Part shown: piece after piece, positions 53,460 to 64,000 of the stretch
Layout of the letters: every line of letters starts with the position of its first letter
Position numbering within the stretch: position 1 is the stretch's first letter
Assembly: GCA_022925895.1 (NCBI GenBank)
Contig: JAKSYS010000042.1
Location: 62,001-126,000, forward strand
DNA: 64,000 nucleotides
From: Fragilaria crotonensis
Lineage: Eukaryota; Bacillariophyta; Fragilariophyceae; Fragilariales; Fragilariaceae
Reading direction: 5' to 3'
Translations under genes and position numbers: made by a program
Notes under the pieces: model-generated
Databases searched by the model: none
Seen by the model: the letters and a program-made list of their open reading frames with translations, nothing else
What the model was told of the DNA's origin: nothing

Positions 53460-54215
53460 ATCCTTGTCGTGGCGCGTCATTACAAACGATAGGCAGCACC
53501 GATATAAGCAACTACCCATAAACTGCTTCACCGACATCATTGAGATTAACACAGCCTCGCCCCACAATAACAAGTATGCCCAAATCTTGGCGACTCCGGA
53601 CGGCTGGTGCCGAGCGTTCCTTATGCCAAAGAAGTCCTCGCGCACAAAGGACTATCTCAACTTGTCCATAGGGAAGGCACCTTGAACACCATCATCATGG
53701 ACGGCGCACGGGAACAGACCATGCTGGGTTTGTTTTGGAAGAAGTATTGAGAAGTTGGTGTTTGAGTACGACAAACGGAACCGCACACACCGTGGGCGAA
53801 TGCCGCAGAAGCCGCAATCCGTGAACTAAAGAAAGGCATCGGTTGGAAAATGGTTAGCTAGGCTGCACCTAAGCGCCTCTAGGATGATTGCATTGAATGC
53901 GAGGCGTACGTCAGATCTCATATGGCACACAACATCTATCGAGTGACTTGATGGGCAAGTGCCAGAGACCGTCGTCAGTGGTGAAACTGCCGATACATCA
54001 CCTTTTTGTTGTTGAATTGGTACAAGTGGGCATTGTTCCGTGACATGTCTGTCACTTACCCAGATGACATCATGGTAGTAGGCCGCGACTTTGACCCTGC
54101 CATTGATATTGGCCCTGCAATGACTCGCAAGATATTGAAGGAAAATGGGCAAGTCGTACAAAAACCTCAGATCTAATTTCACGTGCTGCCTCTTCTTTCA
54201 TGATGTAAAGGTCAA
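53460..54215 (+). pseudogene. Copia integrase relic
   Basis: Frames read QHRYKQLPINCFTDI, NKYAQILATPDGWCRAFLMP, NTIIMDGAREQTM (D of the D,D35E triad), TEPHTPWANAAEAAIRELKK (the Glu after PHTPWANAAE) and ALFRDMSVTYPDDIMVVGRD. The core is easily recognised despite in-frame stops and frame changes. Coding similarity stops near 54215, where the nested element begins. Confidence 0.75.
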
Positions 54216-55299
54216 CTCACACGACCAGATACGATCCGAAGGGCACCATGTCCAGTAACCTTGCTTTCCCAACTTGTTTCTTCTTACCGTACGGGTGCAA
54301 AATATGACCGTATACTAGATCAAACTCCCGATATAGCTTTTTCTTTTGCTCTTCTCGCTTTTCCTTAATATTGGCCCATTCACTATTAACCAATTCCAAG
54401 TGACCCAAAGTGGCCGACGCATAGTATGTTTGTGTTCCTCTTGTAATAGTAACCCTTGGACTCTGGGCTCTAGGTGGTTTCTGCTTTGCATAGGCAGACC
54501 TAGCGTAATGCAGACTGTATCTCCCTCCGTCCGATATTATTCTGGTTGCCGCGTCTCGGCCGTAATTCTTCATTCCTCAAACTTCCATAGTTTCATCCAT
54601 TCCTTCCAGATCGCGCATATCAGTTTAACTTGAAAACATTGACCACTCCACCAATCTTGAGTACCTTGATGGGAACGCAACCTTGCATAACAATCATCTT
54701 GCAATCTACTCCATTCAACACTAAATCGGCCATTGATAAGCAAGTTGTTGCCATCCGATCAAATTCTGTTGACTGATTGCTACTTAAACATTGTTATGAA
54801 ATGGAATTGGTGAAATGTGAAACACATTCTGTTCTGTGGATACTACCATTCAATTGCTCATTGTCTGGTTCCGCAGATTCCAAAATAGTGAGGGTTTGGT
54901 GTCCTACCATTTGGCATGATGGAACTCAATTATAAGTAGAAACTGTTGCTCCATTTCAGGCAACTAGTTGCTGACCTTTCAATATATGGTCTCATGTCTC
55001 GATACCTGCCAAGCATCCTGGACATGTTTGCCTACCGCTGTCGAATTTGTTTAGTCTTTCCAATGTAGGGAGGCACTTGTGTGGGTGCTATCATGGTAAT
55101 ATGTATGCATTTTTTGTTCATGGCATTCATTGCTTGACCGTGGGCTTGCCAATTGATTCTACTATACTACATAATCGCCTCGGTATTCCCGTACTTCTCC
55201 CCAGTACATTCTTGCAATGGTATTGTTGTAGCCCGATGACGAATATCTTGCACGTACTTTGAAGTCTTCGTGCCTTCCGGATACACTCATTACTTGGCG

Positions 55300-56046
55300 A
55301 CGTCAATGCGAATGGGTGGGCACTTCTGAATTCCGGTTGATATCTTCAGCAAGTTTGTCGGCATCAATGTTGAGCTGCACTCTTTGACTGAGTCTGTTGT
55401 ATGCCTTTTGCATGTCTCAGTGACCTTTGACATATACTAGTTTCACAAAGGCAGTTGCATGTGGGCACCATTACGTATTTCAACGAGTTGATCCCACTCC
55501 GGTATTAAAGGTCAAGTGGTACCTGCCTATTTGGGAGTGTTGCTGGGACTGATGCTGCCGGTCCTTTGTTCTCCTGTCCGAAGATAGTGTCTAGCATACT
55601 TTGGCTATCCGTCCCAATGGTACCATGCCACTCCTCTTAACCAAATTAGTCTATTCAGATATTCGTATCAAGAACCTTAAAATGAACAACATGCTGCTGC
55701 ACTCAGCGCAATAAGTGTCCGTTACTTGGCATCTCGAAGGTCCCATTCCCATTCTTGATGTGCGTTCTCCTTGTGACATTCTAATAAACCATCCAAATGA
55801 GCCGTTGGCGGTTCCAAGCTTCTCAGAACCATCGCTTCCGGCTTCGAACCCTTGATGTAGTTCCAGACATGCCGCACAAGGATCGACAAAGAGTTCTGAA
55901 TGTCGCAATATATCAACCTCCCATGCATCAAGTTGTCGGAGAAAGTCTTCGAAAGTAGCTGCAGTTGGTTGTTTTAGTGGGGTGATTCTTTGTGAATGAC
56001 AAATTATCCTCCATTGTTGATCACCTTCTGGCGCTCGGATTTCCAC
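55300..56046 (-). pseudogene. LINE-like RNase H relic
   Basis: LELHQGFEAGSDGSEKLGTA and NGSFGWFIRMSQGERTS carry the S-D-G-S first catalytic Asp and the GSFGW strand. CAECSSMLFILRFLI carries the second acidic residue (A-E). GTDSQSMLDT carries the third (D). The C-terminal VYVKGH ... AYNRLSQRVQLNIDADKLAE pattern follows. Confidence 0.7.
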
Positions 56047-56636
56047 TGGGATTGCTTTTCGCGGTATCTTGTTGCTCGCTTTGATGATATAAATATTTCG
56101 TTCAGCATGTATTTGTTTTGCTTTGTTGAACGTTCTGCGTTTTATATATTCACCGTCCGACCTTCTGACATAGTATAGTCTGGATCAATGCACATAAGCA
56201 AATTGGGATATTCAACTTTCATCATTGTATACTAACCACGATCCCAAAGGCTGGATCAGATTGCCGTCGGTTTAACTCCATAATTTGTTCGCTCTTTTCC
56301 ATACTTTCCTCATTGCTATTGATGGTGCCTTGTCTTGATACACATTCATCCATCTTGTACAATTAACTAGCTACGAAACAATAATTCTTGACCCATATGT
56401 TTGGTCTGATCTAACTGATTGCCGTGTGTCATCAATAGATCGGAGAAAGTGAGTTCTCCCACAAATGGCTGACAGTAATTGAGTCTCTTGATTTCATTTT
56501 GGTTGAATTTCCTTGACAATAGCATCCAATGCATTATGATTTCATCTTAATGTCATTATAAGAGTGCCACTCCTGTCTGATCCAGGTGCAAGCTAGTATC
56601 AATAAATGCCAAGTATTCTTGCAGTGAACGCAGCCA

Positions 56637-57631
56637 TTAAGACTCGAGATGTGGGAGATACTCCTGAACATATTCCAAGAGCGGCTTTGAGGTGCCGATT
56701 CTATATTGGGCCCACCCAACAACGTATCTGAGTAATTTTCCATCTGTTGTTGTCATCCGCCAGTGTCTCATAAAGAGTTGAATTTGCCCAATGCCTTGTT
56801 GATCGTATAATCTCCTGAAGTTGGCTCCTCCATATTCTAACGCACCATAAATGATTGTTGGTTTGGTGTTGCAATTATAGCCGCATTTGCAATGATAATG
56901 GACATCGCTTTCCGCTGGATATTCTTTGCCAGCCAGTTGAGCCTCCGTGCGATACAAGTTTGCCAGAGGATGGCCAATAGCCAAACTTGGTAGATAGCAT
57001 GCATAGTAATACAGCATCCATGCCTCTTCTGGCTGGTGTTAGACAACATAGATGCAAAAATTGACTGACATGCTGCTCTTTGACTTCAACTGTCAATATT
57101 GCACTTGTTGTGTCCCAGCTGGATCATTATAATGCCCCAGGTCTTATGCGCTGTGTATGGATTTAGTAGGTAATCTAGTCCTGAGGATCTTCCTGATACG
57201 GGATCTTTGACAATTAATCCTGATGAGTCGGTGACGAGCATTGGTGCTCCTGTCATGCATAGCCACGTCATGACATGGCTGATATGAGCACTTTGATAAT
57301 TCCAATGCCCTCCTGTAAGTCCAAATCATTCTGCCCATAGCTGCGCGTTGTTTTTCAACTCTGCAATTATCCTCTGTCATGTGATTTCTGATTCATGTTG
57401 ATCAAGCAAATTGGTTTGACCATTTGAGTCGTCGACAAAACCAACCATCCCAAGTTTCACATTTTCAGATTGGCTTGGATTGGTGTATGTTGCTTTGCTG
57501 CTTTTCATCATGACAATTGTATAGAATGCGGATGACGGCGATGGTGAAGAGCCTTTAGCCCTAGACGCCGATGACGAAGTCGACGTGGATACGTACGACC
57601 AGTACGTGGGGACACAAGTCCCATTTCCCAT
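56637..57631 (-). pseudogene. LINE-like reverse transcriptase relic
   Basis: LGMVGFVDDSNGQTN (catalytic F-V-D-D near 57430-57445) is followed in other frames by RALELSKCSYQPC, then DYLLNPYTAHKTWG, then the connection region CGYNCNTKPTIIYGALEYGG, ANFRRLYDQQGIGQIQLFMR, HWRMTTTDGKLL and LEYVQEYLPHLES. This block order is that of diatom RT-RNase H repeat ORFs. Several frame changes. Confidence 0.7.
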
Positions 57632-57729
57632 TAGGACAAGATGCTCACAGTAGAGTCCGCGGTTGCAAACAATTGGCAGATGGAAAACTAACTGGTGGGA
57701 GTTAACGTGAACGCAATACTTGATTCACG

Positions 57730-58900
57730 AGCAAACATATGAGGTCGAGTTAAGAACATGATCACCCAGAGTAATGCATGCTTCATGTGTGACACTGAGG
57801 ATTCACCAATTCATCTTGCTGGAAGACATTGTCAGACATGGAAAGGATGACCCAGCACTAGAAAATGCTGATGTGATGTATGTTCAGCATGGATCCAATT
57901 GTCAGCACATGCGCGGCAAGACCACGAGGAAGGGCTGGAAGCTTTCTTGCGTGGAATGGAAAGATGGCGGTACGACGTCCTTCTTGGAACGGCTCGCCGA
58001 CATTAAAGAGTCAAATCCCGTTGAGGTGGCCGAGTATGCCATGCCCATGGGATAGACGGTGAACCAGCTTTTCCGTGGTCGGTACCGTATACGTTGCATC
58101 GACGTAATTGGATTCTTATCGCTGCTGTAAATGCGCATTGCTATAAGTGCTCACATAAGTATTGCATTGAAATGCCAAACATGTTAGAGGAGGCCTGCCT
58201 TCTTACTAGGATCGATAGTGAAAATGGTAAGACATTATGGCATGATGCAATCCGAAAGGAAATGGCAAACATAAAGGTTGCGTTTGAGGTACTCCAAGAT
58301 TGAACTCTTCCACCACCAACAACCTTCCAAGGAATCAGCAGGTGCCGCCTTGTATTTGATATCAGCCAAGATGGAAGATTTCCAGTGAAAGGCAAGGCTG
58401 ATTGCAGGTGGACACATGACTGAGTCACCACCAACATACGTGACAAACGCTAGTGTTGTTTCAAGGAAGTCTGTCCGAATTGCCTTACTACTCACCGTTC
58501 TGAATGATTTAGAGGTCAAGAAGACTGCCAATATTGAGAACACATACTTCACGGCTCCTGTTCGAGAGAAGCTTTGGTGCAGGCTTGGACCAAATTTGGG
58601 CGATATGCCGGCAACAAGATGGCACTAATTGTCTGCACTGTGTATGGTTTGAAGTCCACAGGTGCCTCCTTTAGGAACCACTTGGCGGACTGCATGCAAC
58701 ACTCGGGTTGGTCATCCTGCATTGCTGATGCAGACGTGTTGATGAAACTCGAGATTTTGGGTGAAGATGGGTATATGTTTTCTGCCTATTGTGTGCTTTA
58801 TGTTGATGACATCCTAATGGTTCATCATAACAGTATTGGTGCCTCGAATGAAATCGTCCATTTCAATAACTTTTTTCTAGTTCAATGTGCTCCTGATATC
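57730..58900 (+). pseudogene. Copia pol linker and reverse transcriptase relic
   Basis: Before the RT: FILLEDIVRHGKDDPALENA, RKGWKLSCVEWKDGG and ADIKESNPVEVAEYA. RT: KTLWHDAIRKEMANIKVAFE, YVTNASVVSRKSVRIALLLT, KTANIENTYFTAPVREKLWC, VYGLKSTGASFRNHLADCMQ and CVLYVDDILMVHH (Y-V-D-D at about 58799-58811). The blocks are in copia order but cross at least five frame changes. The coding sense fades after about 58870. Confidence 0.75.
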
Positions 58901-59177
58901 GCACGTTTTCTTCCTTTTTAGGACCGCTTTTACTCACAAGAATCGTGTACGCTACTGTTACCTGGTACAAGTACGAGTACCACCACGCAGCACTCCTATC
59001 ATAATGCGTGTTTGTCAATCAGACGTTTGGCGACGATCAAACATAGGTTCTCGCTCAGACGAAACGTTGAGTTGCAGCTAGCCCAGTGGCATGACGACAA
59101 TGATGACAACTTTGTAATTCTGATCCCGTCGCCCTCTTGCATCTCCAATAGAGGCACTCAAATTCACTGAAAAAGAA

Positions 59178-62100
59178 ATGGATTCCTATCCCGGTGATCT
59201 CTTGACTGGAGTATTTCCTCTTGTATTTGCCGTTGATGCGATCCTTCCAACAACGAGTTCACCGTCTGGTGAAGGTGCAGCAGGTGAGCCTCCCCTTATT
59301 CCACGGACATCGTCCACGCGTAGTCTCTTTGATCGTTTTCTTGATGCAATGGCGTCGTATCTTAGTGATGATAGCGACGGTAGCTTAGCGCCGAAGGTAC
59401 CGTCCCGTCGCTCTGGAACTGATACATTCGCGTCTCTATTGCGCGGAGATGATATGTTTGGCGGTGGAGAGGAAGACTCTTCAGACGACGAGGACGAATC
59501 CATAGACTCTAATGCCGGTCGCCGTTTTCGTGGTCTCGGATCTCCTTCTCTCGTAGTGCCCGGAATTAATAACGCCCGAGGAATAAAAAGCACGGCGCCT
59601 CGGTCTCAGTCGACGGCGTTCGCCAGGAGCCTGAAACTTGATGGTTTCTTTGATCGTGCTCGCATTCTCTCCATCTCCAACCGGCATGGGTTTCCACCTA
59701 GCAAAGATTCGACAGGCCAGATGAATCGCACCCTCAAGCTCAGTCAAGCGCGTTCCGCCTTGGCCATGAATCCCACGGATGCCAACGCCCTACGCCTCAA
59801 GAGAGTGGTTGACACTCATCCCATAGACGGCATTTTAAATGCGGGATGGCTTGAAAAGCATGCTGCAGCACTTCCTTCAGTATTGCTGATAGTGACTACG
59901 TTTCAAATTCTTGACAAGATGGCTCAAGATGAGCAAGACGCGCACTTGGTGGAAACGTTGGAACACCTTCGAGAATCGCTGGCTGCGAAGCGAGCGTGTT
60001 CAATCCGCCTTGTTTGTCTTGCAGATACACCAGACCAACCAACGACGCCTGCCAAGGTGGATGAATGGATTTCGAGGATGAAAAAAGAGTGTGATTTGAC
60101 AACGGCAGATGTCACAATGCTGCAGATTTCTCATGACTTGGAAACTGCGTCCCTGAATTCCCAGAATAGCACTTCCGTCATTGGTCCAATGCAAAAACTT
60201 CACAGAGAAATCCGGGACGCCAGTTGGTCTTACTATCAATCTCTAAATCGTCGCGTCAAGCTCAAACTGAATCTTCTGGCTCATGATAGCCAACCGATGC
60301 TCGTGCCTTTGGCTGTGCGCTACTGCTTTAAGATCGGTGTATTTTACGAGTTCCTTCTCGTCCATACCAAGGCCTTGAAGTACTTTTACAAGGCCTATCG
60401 ACTCCTCCAGACATACTATCTTCATTTGTTGGGAAAGTCGACTCCGTGGAACCCGGTCGCAGCTTCGTCTGTTCCAGCAATCGTCAATCCCCAATCGGAC
60501 GAAAGTGGTGGAATCGAACTAGCTCTGGGAATCAATCAATACGGAGCGAACGACGAAGGCGGCGTCAGTTCGGGAGTGGAAGTTGCTTTGGCGGATGATT
60601 CCTACGATGACGATGATGACTTGGATGACGAGAGCGACCGACTACAAGGAACTCAGCCAAAGATCGCTACCACAGTTCCGCTGGATATTCGCAAGGTTTT
60701 TACAGAAATCAACGCTCCCTTTGACATGGCCAACCAGTGTAGAAAAATTGCCGACTGGCTCAACTTCAAGCTTCTACAGGCTGGGCTGCAGTCGTCCTCC
60801 TTTTCCGACTCAGACCAAGGAATTCTCGCCGCATCCTCGCAGTGGCGACGGCATTGCCAAGTCTTCCTTAAGCACGACGATGTGAATGATCCTGCTTGGA
60901 GCTACTGGGCCTACGCATCGCATCAGCGTCTAGTGATGTCGCAGTTGGTGGAGCGTTTCCCTCCTCGCAAATTGACCTCCTTGTCAGGATTTGTGAGGGA
61001 TGAGGTATTGATGCAGTGCAGCGCATGGCGAAACTATATGGCGGCTGCCGAAGCCAGTCTCCGAGTTGGTGTTGAAGTTCGTAAAGCTGTAGTAGACGCT
61101 GATGCGCTCTCGACAGCACCGTTGCCGAAGGCAAATCTTCGCGGTCGCTTTATTGGGTCGATGGATAGCGAAGGACTTGCTCCGCTGCTACAAGACGAAG
61201 CGAAGAGATCACACAGGTGAGTTTGTTTGTGAGGTAGAAGTGCTTGATGTTCGATCTATCTCACAGCTTTTCCGAAGAAATCGCGTTGGATATGCTCACT
61301 CGAGCTGTCACTCGCTTCGAGAAGGAACTGGAGAAGTCTGAGATAGATGACGACAACGGCGATGGTTTCCGTTCCATCCAAAACTCATCGCACAGAGCTG
61401 GAGCAAGAATCTACTACCTTTTTGGCGGTGTTCTTCTGGGCAAGAAAGAGTACAAGGAAGCCATCGTCTTTCTTGAGAAAGCGGTCAAGTATTCGAAAGG
61501 GTGGGAGGGGTTGGAGCTTGTTATTCGAAGAATGTTGATTGAGTGCTACGAAAGGCACCTTCCATCGCAGACCACTACAACAGACGAGCAAACCTCCATA
61601 ATTGCATCCATGATATTGGACTCTTACTTCAACTCTCAAATGTCGTCTCGAAACTTGCGACGGGCCTTGGATAGCTTCTCGTCCCTCAGTGGAGGTGGGA
61701 TGATGAAATGGCACCGTGATTGCATTGATGAATCCAGCACATCGCTGCCATTCTCCTTTGGAGTGACCTTTCCTCGATCAACACATGCGACCGCTGGTGA
61801 CGAAGCAACTGCAAGTGTGATGATCAAGTCCAATCTCGATTATGCTGTTCACATCAACTCAGTCACATTGCTCAGCATGGCTGGAGACATTCAAATCCCC
61901 TCCGACTCTCTTTTGAGCGCAGAAAATGCGAGCGAGGGGGTCCATGGTGGTATAATCATTCAAGCAAATGCATCCATCATTCTCTCCACTCAAATCGAGG
62001 TTCCAAAGAACCTGGATAGTATCGCGACTGATGAAGGTGGCAACGGCGGAGAAACTCAAGGTACAGCTGGGAAAGGATCATTCGCGACGCTCGCTAAGCC

Positions 62101-64000
62101 GAGAACAGCTGGATTGACTTCTGGAGGTAAGTTGATGTTTTGTAGACAACGCGCTCAAGGTAGTGCTTGGTCTTACGAAATCCTCCTGTAGGCGGAGCAA
62201 GGCTGATATCAGAGAATATGTTTCAGAAAGGCCCTCAAGACCGAAATGCGCAATGGAGTGTACGTTTCTTGGGTGGAAAACCTTTGCGTTGTGACGGCAT
62301 TCGTCTCGTTTTCTATCCAGTTCATGTCGAGAAGGTTGCTGCGACTGGTGGAACGTCCAAGGTAAACGTCATCGAGCTCACAATCGAGAAGAAGAGGCCT
62401 AGCACTACAGCTGTCTTCAAGCGAACTCCATTCGAGGAAGATAACTATTTGTCGTCGGCTTGGTCCAGGCCTGACCACCTTCCACTTTGCAGAGGCCCGC
62501 GTTGTCTGCGCGTTCTTGGGCCAATGCCCGAAATGACCATCAGCAATTTGACAGAGGAACTTTCAGGGGGCAAGGCAATGGAGGGGACGGTCAATCGCGT
62601 TTTGCTGAAGCTTCAAGCCGGGCCTAATGAGTTATGTGAGAACATCAGATTCCAGGTGAGCTGCTCCAGCATGCTGCTATCTCCCGATGGGATCACGACA
62701 CACCTAAACGCGGAGCGATCAGGCAATAATGAAGGAAAACATGTAAGCAATTCTACTCATTTGAGGACTCCGGTGTTGGTTTGCCAAGGCGAGGCTGTCA
62801 CGAATCAGGTTAACGGTGACGGTCGGCACTGTTTACCTAGAGGTTGGAGATTGGTTGATACGGATTGTGGGACACCGACGACGGCGCAGCCTTCATTGGC
62901 CAATTTGAAGCCTGGAGAAGAGACATATGTTTACTTCGATGTCTATCGTCCGCATCGAATGCTGGGCCCGTTAGATGACGATTTCAGTCCATCTCAGACT
63001 TCTGATGGTCTGGGTGAATGTAACGCCCTTTGCCAAACTGACTTTGATATCTGCATATTCTACACGCAAGCAAGACCCAAGGCGCAGCGGCACCAAGGGC
63101 GGAGGAGACGAAAACCAACTCCCGACAGTGTTGCCTCAGAGGAGAGGTCCTTGAATGACTCAGACGTCGTGACCCTAGCACACACGATATCAATGACATG
63201 GGCCTCGCCTTTGCTGGCGGAATTCAGCTACATCCACGATGCTCAGAACGCTCCACCAGCTGGAAGTCGACATCGTTCCAATAATGTAACGCCCAGTGAA
63301 GAAGCCACCACCCCTGCGGTTGAACTCGCACTTGTCGACGGTGAGCGCGTTACCACACGTTGCTCCCTCTGGGCGAATGGTATGCCAAGTGCCATCGGCG
63401 TAGATGTCTCAAGAGTTTGGTTCGAGGTAAGTGCATTTCTTCCTAAACGTACCACGAGATTTGCTGAATCTAAAACGATTATCGACAGGCATCAGCGAAA
63501 GGTCCATGTGATTTCCGCTTGATTGGACCACGTATCGAATCGTTGTCCCTCTTTGAAGCTTCAGAAAACGATGTCTGTCGCCTTCTAGGCAATGGGAAGA
63601 AGATGGGTGTGTTGCTCACGGTTGACTGTTACGTTCGGGATGAGCACAAGCAAAACGCCGTGTCAACAAACATGGGCGTCCTATGCGTAGACTGGGCGCC
63701 AAAACCTCTGTCAGTACTACCTGCTGCTCAGGCCATAGCAAGCATTCAGTATCACGGTCCCTTGCCACTGAATGAAAAGTCGACGATGATGTTTCGTGGT
63801 CCTGCGTGTTACGTTGAATGTGCCCCCTTTGAGACGTCGGTAGCCGTCTATCCTTCCGCTCCTCTGGTCGGATCGCCCTTCGAAGTTGTCTTTTCCATTG
63901 TGAACAAAACATTTGTTCATCAACAGGTCTCAGTGTCGCTTCAGGACCCTGGGAATGTGGACGTTCTAGTTGCCGGATATGTGAACGGGGAATTGCAGCT
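59178..64000 (+). CDS. TRAPPC11: TRAPPC11 (gryzun/foie gras), 5' part, runs off the window
   Basis: Exons 59178-61216, 61267-62126, 62192-63426 and 63489 to the window end join in frame across introns of 50, 65 and 62 bp, all GT-AG (donors GTGAGT or GTAAGT). About 1,548 residues are visible and the 3' end is missing. The opening MDSYPGDLLTGVFPLVFAVD and an acidic Ser-rich insert precede PSVLLIVTTFQILDKM. The foie-gras region follows (VPLAVRYCFKIGVFYEFLLV, TKALKYFYKAYRLLQTYY, NQCRKIADWLNFKLLQAG). Exon 2 has helical repeats (GARIYYLFGGVLLGKKEYKE) and then beta-rich trunk sequence. The later exons look like the gryzun beta domains. TRAPPC11 is a core TRAPPIII subunit for ER-to-Golgi tethering and autophagy. 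No frame breaks; the open frame is longer than the animal protein would predict at this point. Confidence 0.88.

Larger units (their letters stand above)
54217..57640 (-). mobile_element. LINE-like RT/RNase H element inserted in the copia
   Basis: On the minus strand a polymerase-RNase H relic runs from about 57640 to 55300, followed by unassigned sequence to about 54217. Copia coding stops at about 54215 and resumes at about 57730 in the opposite orientation, so this element landed inside the copia. No integrase or recombinase is encoded, as expected for a target-primed retrotransposon. Ends and target-site duplication were not resolved. Confidence 0.65.
51543..58900 (+). mobile_element. Decayed Ty1/copia (CoDi-like) retrotransposon with a nested insertion
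   Basis: Plus-strand blocks occur in copia order: gag (51543-52400), retropepsin-like region (52590-52930), integrase (53460-54210), then after a 3.4-kb interruption the pol linker and reverse transcriptase (57730-58900). Many frame changes and stops are present. Terminal repeats were not found, so the ends are approximate. The integrase-before-RT order separates copia from gypsy elements. Confidence 0.8.

Noticed and set aside
1-64000. tRNA or rRNA genes
   Set aside because: I saw no cloverleaf with an intact B box, and no rRNA signature, on either strand by eye. A covariance-model scan would be decisive.

Overview
The window looks like nuclear DNA of a diatom (a stramenopile alga), probably pennate. 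The evidence is short GT-AG introns of about 50-80 bp, an N-terminal signal peptide running into an ASAFAP-like plastid-targeting motif on two genes, diatom-style transposable elements (DIRS-order, Ty1/copia of the CoDi kind, a LINE-like RT/RNase H element, a MULE), and intergenic DNA saturated with GTAC-containing palindromes such as GGTACCTGGTAC. The species cannot be named from the sequence.

Layout. 1-14 kb is repeat territory: tandem repeats, a broken repeat-family gene, a broken gene whose C-terminal part resembles an Fe(II)/2-oxoglutarate dioxygenase, a MULE transposase relic, and a decayed minus-strand DIRS-order retrotransposon at 9.56-13.88 kb that still shows split direct repeats (A1-body-B1-A2-B2). 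14.1-42.3 kb is the host gene block: a stand-alone P-type ATPase actuator-domain protein, an orphan multipass membrane protein, a PXMP4-like peroxisomal membrane protein, a UBC6/UBE2J-like E2 with a signal peptide, a METTL21-like methyltransferase, an RsuA-type pseudouridine synthase, an AAA-less FtsH-like plastid protein, a RING-PDZ protein, METTL18, a START-like secreted protein, a plastid-targeted divergent kinase, an ER DnaJ, a dual-specificity phosphatase and a DUF4239-like membrane protein. Two adjacent MITEs (25.31-26.38 kb) and a 7.7-kb DIRS/PAT-type retrotransposon (27.76-35.46 kb) interrupt this block. 42.4-50.85 kb is a three-copy tandem array of a 2.82-kb unit with no recognisable gene. 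51.5-58.9 kb is a decayed copia element that carries a LINE-like element inserted in the opposite orientation. The window ends inside TRAPPC11, which has four exons visible and runs off the right edge.

The host genes do not form an operon or a single pathway. They are ordinary housekeeping functions (protein methylation, ubiquitination, ER folding, vesicle tethering, peroxisome and plastid proteins) packed closely, often convergently (14 bp between the DnaJ and phosphatase stop codons). About half of the host genes show one or more single-base frame changes inside conserved domains, while others (TRAPPC11, METTL18, DnaJ, phosphatase) are clean. Residual assembly indels are the simplest explanation, and these genes should not be called pseudogenes without read evidence.
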